Shown one piece after another: positions 7,287 to 9,618 of a DNA stretch of 9,618 nt (its first letter is position 1; every line of letters begins with the position of its first letter). The notes beneath the pieces were generated by a model. The model was not told the origin of the DNA and made no database searches. It saw nothing but the letters and a program-made list of their open reading frames with translations. The DNA is taken from the NCBI GenBank assembly GCA_903923795.1, contig CAIXYX010000129.1, forward strand, positions 1 to 9,618, in the 5' to 3' direction. Both the position numbers and the translations under genes were made by a program. Source of the stretch: an uncultured Microcaldota archaeon (GTDB taxonomy: Archaea; Micrarchaeota; Micrarchaeia; Anstonellales; Anstonellaceae).

Positions 7287-7779
7287 TTTGATATTGTTTT
7301 GTGCCCGTAAGGATCGAATCAATGTCCGGCGCGTCTCTCGAGTTCAGCGCCTTGCAGACTCCCTTCTCGGCTTTAAGCAGCAAAGTCTCACTGCGTGCCA
7401 GATTTATCGTTTCCCGTTCCGCGTCAGTATACGGTTCAAAGTCGTAATGTTCAACCGGTTTAATGCGCTTGCCGCTAGGAGTCCAATCCGTGACGATGTC
7501 CCCATGGCGGTTCGTGCGATATACTGGCACTGCTTTGCAGGCGCCTTCACTGAGTTCCTGGCTTTTCAATTCAAAATTGAGTGCATCTGCAAATTTCTTT
7601 CCCTCGCGCGCGCCAAAATGTGAGGTGAATTTCTGGATGAGTTCGTTTGTGCGATTTGTGATCAGTTGGCGTTGGCTGAGCTCGATTTTCGCTTCAACAA
7701 GAGTCTGTTGGGCGGGTTTTTGCTCCATCTGTTTGATCTCGGCATTCTTTTTTCCAAATCCAAATATTCTAATCGTCAT
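7267..7779 (-). CDS. Hypothetical protein (170 aa), orphan
   Basis: This is a soluble, charged protein with no recognised domain. The N-terminal ~15 residues (MTIRIFGFGKKN) are followed by a probable helical region rich in Gln, Lys and Glu (about 12-80), then a short beta-like segment with VPVYRTNRHGDIVTDW (about 95-110) and a charged helical C-terminus. There is no signal peptide or membrane helix. The start is well supported: GAGGTG at 7787-7792 lies seven bases before ATG 7779, and a TATA box TATATAAATA (7812-7821) lies about 27 bases before the predicted transcript start near 7791. The gene is A+T-richer by eye than the neighbouring operon and stands alone between an inverted repeat and a tRNA remnant, which suggests acquisition. 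Function unknown. Confidence 0.78.
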   Translation of the reverse strand: MTIRIFGFGKKNAEIKQMEQKPAQQTLVEAKIELSQRQLITNRTNELIQKFTSHFGAREGKKFADALNFELKSQELSEGACKAVPVYRTNRHGDIVTDWTPSGKRIKPVEHYDFEPYTDAERETINLARSETLLLKAEKGVCKALNSRDAPDIDSILTGTKQYQTRQMHS

Positions 7780-7786
7780 GAGCATA

Positions 7787-7792
7787 CACCTC
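7787..7792 (-). promoter_or_regulatory. Shine-Dalgarno GAGGTG of the 170-aa gene
   Basis: On the minus strand GAGGTG precedes ATG 7779 by seven bases. The ATG at 7785 is only one base from the motif, so it is too close. This decides the start. Confidence 0.7.
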
Positions 7793-7811
7793 TGATATAT
7801 GTGGTTGTCAG

Positions 7812-7821
7812 TATTTATATA
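7812..7821 (-). promoter_or_regulatory. TATA box of the 170-aa gene
   Basis: The minus strand reads TATATAAATA, a near-ideal archaeal TATA box. Transcription would start near 7791, giving a leader of about 12 bases that carries the GAGGTG ribosome site. Confidence 0.65.
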
Positions 7822-7835
7822 TGTTACTAATGCCA

Positions 7836-7863
7836 ATCCCCGCCTTAGATTATTGACGGGGGT
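7836..7863. repeat. G+C-rich inverted repeat behind the tRNA remnant
   Basis: ATCCCCG (7836-7842) pairs with CGGGGGT (7857-7863), with one G-U wobble and a 14-base loop. It lies between the tRNA 3' remnant and the promoter of the 170-aa gene. It may be a processing or termination structure; nothing shows its role. Confidence 0.4.
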
Positions 7864-7867
7864 CTAA

Positions 7868-7892
7868 AGCCCTCGGTGGGATTTGAACCCAT
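7868..7892 (-). pseudogene. tRNA 3' remnant: T-arm plus acceptor 3' strand
   Basis: On the minus strand this reads as T-stem ATGGG, T-loop TTCAAAT, T-stem CCCAC (outermost pair A-C mismatched), acceptor CGAGGGC, then U at the discriminator position. The matching 5' acceptor strand GCCCTCG, D-arm and anticodon arm are absent from the 115 bases upstream before the next tRNA gene. So this is a fragment, not an intact or simply intron-split gene. The acceptor and U73 resemble the nearby tRNA-Thr, but the T-arm differs, so it is not a recent copy of it. A hairpin repeat begins immediately beside it. Possible origins are an attachment-site remnant, a decayed tRNA, or a 3' half gene. Confidence 0.6.
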
Positions 7893-7896
7893 GAGA

Positions 7897-7930
7897 GCTT
7901 TTTTCTTTCGTGCCGAAAGAAAAAACCTCG
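7897..7930 (+). repeat. Hairpin repeat, copy A
   Basis: AGC flank, T6 (7899-7904), CTTTCG, loop TGC (7911-7913), CGAAAG, A6 (7920-7925), then CCTCGG. The stem is 12 perfect base pairs. It shares the AGC-T6 left side and A6-CCTnGGAAAA right side with copies B and C but has a different inner stem. Confidence 0.75.
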
Positions 7931-7936
7931 GAAAAC

Positions 7937-7978
7937 AGCTTTTTTGCCCGGAGGGCAAAAAACCTGGGAAAAAGAATT
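7937..7978 (+). repeat. Hairpin repeat, copy B
   Basis: AGC flank, T6 (7940-7945), GCCC, loop GGA (7950-7952), GGGC, A6 (7957-7962), then CCTGGGAAAAAGAATT. The stem is 10 perfect base pairs. It lies in tandem six bases after copy A, in the same orientation. The 3' flank matches copy C except for one base. Confidence 0.8.
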
Positions 7979-8008
7979 ACATTCGGAACGCTCGAACGAC
8001 ACTTGTTT

Positions 8009-8080
8009 AGCCTTCGGAGAGGATTGAACTCTCGACCTCCTGTTTACAAGACAGGCGCTCTACCGCTGAGCTACGAAGGC
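8009..8080 (-). tRNA. tRNA-Thr (anticodon UGU)
   Basis: A complete cloverleaf is visible. Acceptor GCCTTCG pairs with CGAAGGC, D-arm GCTC/GAGC, anticodon stem CCTGT/ACAGG with loop CTTGTAA (anticodon TGT, reading ACA and ACN threonine codons), variable AGGTC, T-stem GAGAG/CTCTC with loop TTCAATC. The length is 71 bases plus discriminator U73. CCA is not encoded and there is no intron. A TATA box at 8115-8124 lies about 35 bases upstream. Confidence 0.95.
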
Positions 8081-8114
8081 GTCAATTTATCTCTTCTGAC
8101 TTTGTGCTCACCTT

Positions 8115-8124
8115 TTTATATATT
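8115..8124. promoter_or_regulatory. Shared TATA element for tRNA-Thr and L40e
   Basis: TTTATATATT reads as a TATA box on both strands. On the minus strand it would start transcription near 8093, 13 bases before the tRNA. On the plus strand it would start near 8147, giving L40e a 23-base leader that contains its GAGGT site. TATAG at 8141-8145 is an alternative plus-strand box. Confidence 0.5.
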
Positions 8125-8157
8125 CATTGCTCATCTCAGATATAGAACAATCGCTTA

Positions 8158-8162
8158 GAGGT
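8158..8162 (+). promoter_or_regulatory. Shine-Dalgarno GAGGT of L40e
   Basis: GAGGT lies seven bases before ATG 8170, the standard spacing, and supports this start for a very short gene. Confidence 0.7.
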
Positions 8163-8169
8163 TATTCTC

Positions 8170-8313
8170 ATGGGTAAATTCGCCGAAGCAGACGCCATAC
8201 TGGCCAAAATTGTCATTTGCCGCAAATGCAAGTCCCGCAACAAACTCGGGGTCGAGCACTGCCGCAAGTGCGGTTACAAGCATCTCAGGCCAAAGAAACG
8301 CGTGAAGAAGTAA
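8170..8313 (+). CDS. rpl40e: 50S ribosomal protein L40e
   Basis: This 47-residue large-subunit ribosomal protein is found in archaea and eukaryotes; in eukaryotes it is made as a ubiquitin fusion, while archaea make it alone as here. It has the zinc-ribbon cysteines Cys17, Cys20, Cys31 and Cys34 (C-x2-C-x10-C-x2-C), seen in ICRKC and HCRKCGYKHLRPK. The tail RPKKRVKK is basic, fitting rRNA contact. The N-terminus MGKFAEADAILAKI is typical of archaeal members. Start and ribosome site agree (GAGGT at 8158-8162). It is a single gene diverging from tRNA-Thr and followed by T-rich termination signals. It is the clearest taxonomic marker in the window. Confidence 0.95.
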   Translation: MGKFAEADAILAKIVICRKCKSRNKLGVEHCRKCGYKHLRPKKRVKK

Positions 8314-8318
8314 GCGGA

Positions 8319-8366
8319 TTGTTTTTCGTCGGCTTCTTTTCTCATTCTTTATTTTTTCATTCTTTA
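8319..8366 (+). terminator. T-rich terminator after L40e
   Basis: T-tracts at 8322-8326, 8337-8340 and 8352-8357 follow the L40e stop. This is a typical archaeal U-rich termination region, also separating L40e from the convergent gene ending at 8389. Confidence 0.55.
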
Positions 8367-8388
8367 TATCTCATTTCTCTAATCATTT

Positions 8389-9429
8389 TCATTTCTTCAA
8401 TAAACTCGCCAGCTTGCCAAAAAATCCGCCTAACAGCCGCCCTATCATCCCCTTAGTCTTGGAATAGAATGCGATGTGAATCTGCAACTTCTTCAATTTC
8501 ACCCTAATCCTCCTCTTCTTCACCAAATCCTGTTCATGGACCATCTGGCCCATCAATCTCATGCGGGTCATTTTGTCAGCTTTCAGCCGGTGGTCCAGCT
8601 CATATGCCAGCGCAGACAGCCTCCTCTCGTCTACCTGCATCAGCGATTCGGTGAACTGCTCATTCTGCCTTTTCTCAAGCACCGAGCTGACCACCAACGC
8701 GGGCCGGTTATGCTCAAGGGCCAAATCAAGCGCAGTCTTCACCTCGCGCTCTATCACGGCTTTCGGTGCAAATGTCTTCTGCGCCACTTCCGCCCTCACC
8801 ACCTGCGCGGGCAGAATCTCCTCGATTTTTAGCATCTCCTTCTCGCGGGCTTTCGCCTCTTTTCGTTTTTTTGGCTCCGCAACAACCAGCATCGGCCTTG
8901 CCTGAACAATCTGCGCCGCTTGCGCCTGCCGCAGCATGGTCTGGTCCTCTTTCTTCACCACCTGCCCTATGTGCTCGCTCTCCTGCACCTGCCCCTTCTC
9001 TATCTCTACGGGGGCCGAATCCGAAGTATCCAGATGGCTTGCCTGCGCTTTCTCGTGCTCATTGTAGATGAGTTCGCTCTCGCTCACGCTCACCGTCTGA
9101 TGCCCGCTCTCCTCATTGACAAAACTCGAGACAAATCTATCGACTTTTGTGACTTCCTTAGTTTTGGTCTGCTCGCTCACCGCCGGTCGAGGTCCAGAGA
9201 TCGGGCCGCTCTCCACTTTCGGTGCTGCAACTGGTGCCGATTCCTCGACCGCCTTTACCGCCGTTTGCACTGGCGGGGGCGCATGAGCTGCCTGCAATTT
9301 CGCCTGCTCTGCCGCCATTGTCGATGCAGGCTTATTCTGGCGCTTGTTAAGGAGTTTTTTCGCCTTCTCCTCCTCTTCTTCAGCCTCACGAGATGCAGGC
9401 TGCTGGTACATCAACGGTTCGGGGGACAC
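8389..9429 (-). CDS. Hypothetical charged, low-complexity protein (346 aa) with amphipathic C-terminus
   Basis: The N-terminal half is Glu/Lys/Ala/Gln/Pro-rich and probably disordered, opening with an acidic helix (EAEEEEEKAKK at about 15-25). Residues about 185-260 are helical and charged. The conserved-looking part is the last ~85 residues, a very basic helical segment (RRIRVKLKKLQIHIAF) and a final amphipathic stretch MIGRLLGGFFGKLASLLKK that could lie on a membrane or bind RNA. There is no signal peptide or true membrane helix. The GTG at 9429 is chosen because TATTATAA (9453-9460) is centred about 27 bases upstream, implying a leaderless message. ATG 9411 is an alternative. In-frame sequence upstream reaches a TAG with no other common start. 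I do not recognise the family. Confidence 0.78.
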   Translation of the reverse strand: MSPEPLMYQQPASREAEEEEEKAKKLLNKRQNKPASTMAAEQAKLQAAHAPPPVQTAVKAVEESAPVAAPKVESGPISGPRPAVSEQTKTKEVTKVDRFVSSFVNEESGHQTVSVSESELIYNEHEKAQASHLDTSDSAPVEIEKGQVQESEHIGQVVKKEDQTMLRQAQAAQIVQARPMLVVAEPKKRKEAKAREKEMLKIEEILPAQVVRAEVAQKTFAPKAVIEREVKTALDLALEHNRPALVVSSVLEKRQNEQFTESLMQVDERRLSALAYELDHRLKADKMTRMRLMGQMVHEQDLVKKRRIRVKLKKLQIHIAFYSKTKGMIGRLLGGFFGKLASLLKK

Positions 9430-9452
9430 GTCCTCGACGACTCGGGCACGGA

Positions 9453-9460
9453 TTATAATA
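9453..9460 (-). promoter_or_regulatory. TATA box of the 346-aa gene
   Basis: The minus strand reads TATTATAA. Its centre is about 27 bases before the GTG at 9429, so transcription probably starts on the start codon. The box lies between copy C of the hairpin repeat and the gene. Confidence 0.5.
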
Positions 9461-9515
9461 GTATTTGGGTCTTTCGTTTTCCGGCGCTACTTCGGATTAA
9501 CGGGCACTGCCTTCG

Positions 9516-9559
9516 ATAATTCGTTTTCCCAGGTTTTTTCTCCTCCGGAGAAAAAAGCT
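9516..9559 (-). repeat. Hairpin repeat, copy C
   Basis: On the minus strand it reads AGC, T6 (9556-9551), CTCC, loop GGA (9546-9544), GGAG, A6 (9539-9534), then CCTGGGAAAACGAATTA. The stem is 10 perfect base pairs. The T6 begins five bases after the tRNA-Leu discriminator, so it can serve as that gene's terminator. Outer arms, loop and right flank match copy B; the inner four pairs differ but remain complementary. Confidence 0.8.
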
Positions 9560-9560
9560 G

Positions 9561-9618
9561 TGCAGAGAGTGAGATTTGAACTCACGAATCCCTAAGGAAC
9601 AGGGTCCTAAGCCCTGCG
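9561..9618 (-). tRNA. tRNA-Leu (anticodon UAG), partial at window edge
   Basis: The 3' part of a class II tRNA is present. It shows anticodon stem CAGGG/CCCTG with a 7-base loop CTTAGGA (anticodon TAG, reading CUN leucine codons), a variable arm with TCC/GGA stem, T-stem GTGAG/CTCAC with loop TTCAAAT, acceptor strand TCTCTGC and discriminator A73. The 5' acceptor strand and D-arm lie beyond the right edge. CCA is not encoded. The long variable arm plus A73 supports Leu. Confidence 0.9.

Noticed and set aside
7905..7919. Reading the copy A hairpin as an anticodon arm (loop with GCA) joined to the tRNA remnant, making a tRNA-Cys
   Set aside because: The loop lacks U33, the stem is an uninterrupted part of a 12-bp palindrome with T6/A6 arms, and no D-arm or 5' acceptor strand is present.
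7897..7978. CRISPR repeats
   Set aside because: Two adjacent palindromes only six bases apart with differing inner stems; no unique spacers and no cas genes in the window.
7910..8158. An 82-codon + strand open frame over the hairpins and tRNA-Thr
   Set aside because: It reads antisense through the tRNA gene and has no ribosome site; it exists only by chance.

Overview
The window looks archaeal. It encodes a stand-alone 47-residue ribosomal protein L40e, which bacteria lack. Several genes have a TATA-like box about 27 bases upstream of a leaderless start codon, and others have GAGGTG-type Shine-Dalgarno sites. The tRNA genes do not encode CCA, gene ends carry oligo-T tracts, and an ABC exporter operon includes an S-layer-like (COG1361-type) surface protein with N-glycosylation sequons. 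Gene sizes and spacing suggest a compact genome, but I cannot name the lineage.

Layout, left to right. (1) 1-2663: two overlapping + strand genes of unknown function. The first is cut by the left edge. The second encodes a 646-residue coiled-coil protein. (2) 2677-7178: a divergent regulator/exporter module. A PadR-family repressor (- strand) faces a three-gene + strand operon: ABC ATPase, ABC-2 permease with a very large ectodomain, and a secreted membrane-anchored protein with CARDB/NEW3-like beta domains. The 70 bp between regulator and ATPase hold a perfect inverted repeat, an 11-bp direct repeat and two TATA boxes, as expected for an autoregulated PadR switch. (3) 7179-8008: an accessory-looking, A+T-richer stretch. 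It has a tRNA-sized nested inverted repeat, an orphan 170-residue protein (- strand), a 25-nt tRNA 3' remnant (T-arm plus acceptor strand only), and two tandem hairpin repeats. (4) 8009-8313: tRNA-Thr(UGU) on the - strand and L40e on the + strand, diverging from one shared TATA element. (5) 8389-9429: a - strand gene for a 346-residue charged, mostly disordered protein with an amphipathic C-terminal helix, leaderless and GTG-started. (6) 9534-9618: a third copy of the hairpin repeat directly behind a partial tRNA-Leu(UAG).

The exporter module is the only part with a readable cellular role: regulated drug, lipid or surface-molecule export. The most unusual signal is the three-copy hairpin family. 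Its T6/A6 arms and flanks are conserved while the inner stem and its complement change together, and the copies sit against tRNA sequence. No complete new defence or mobile system can be demonstrated from this window.
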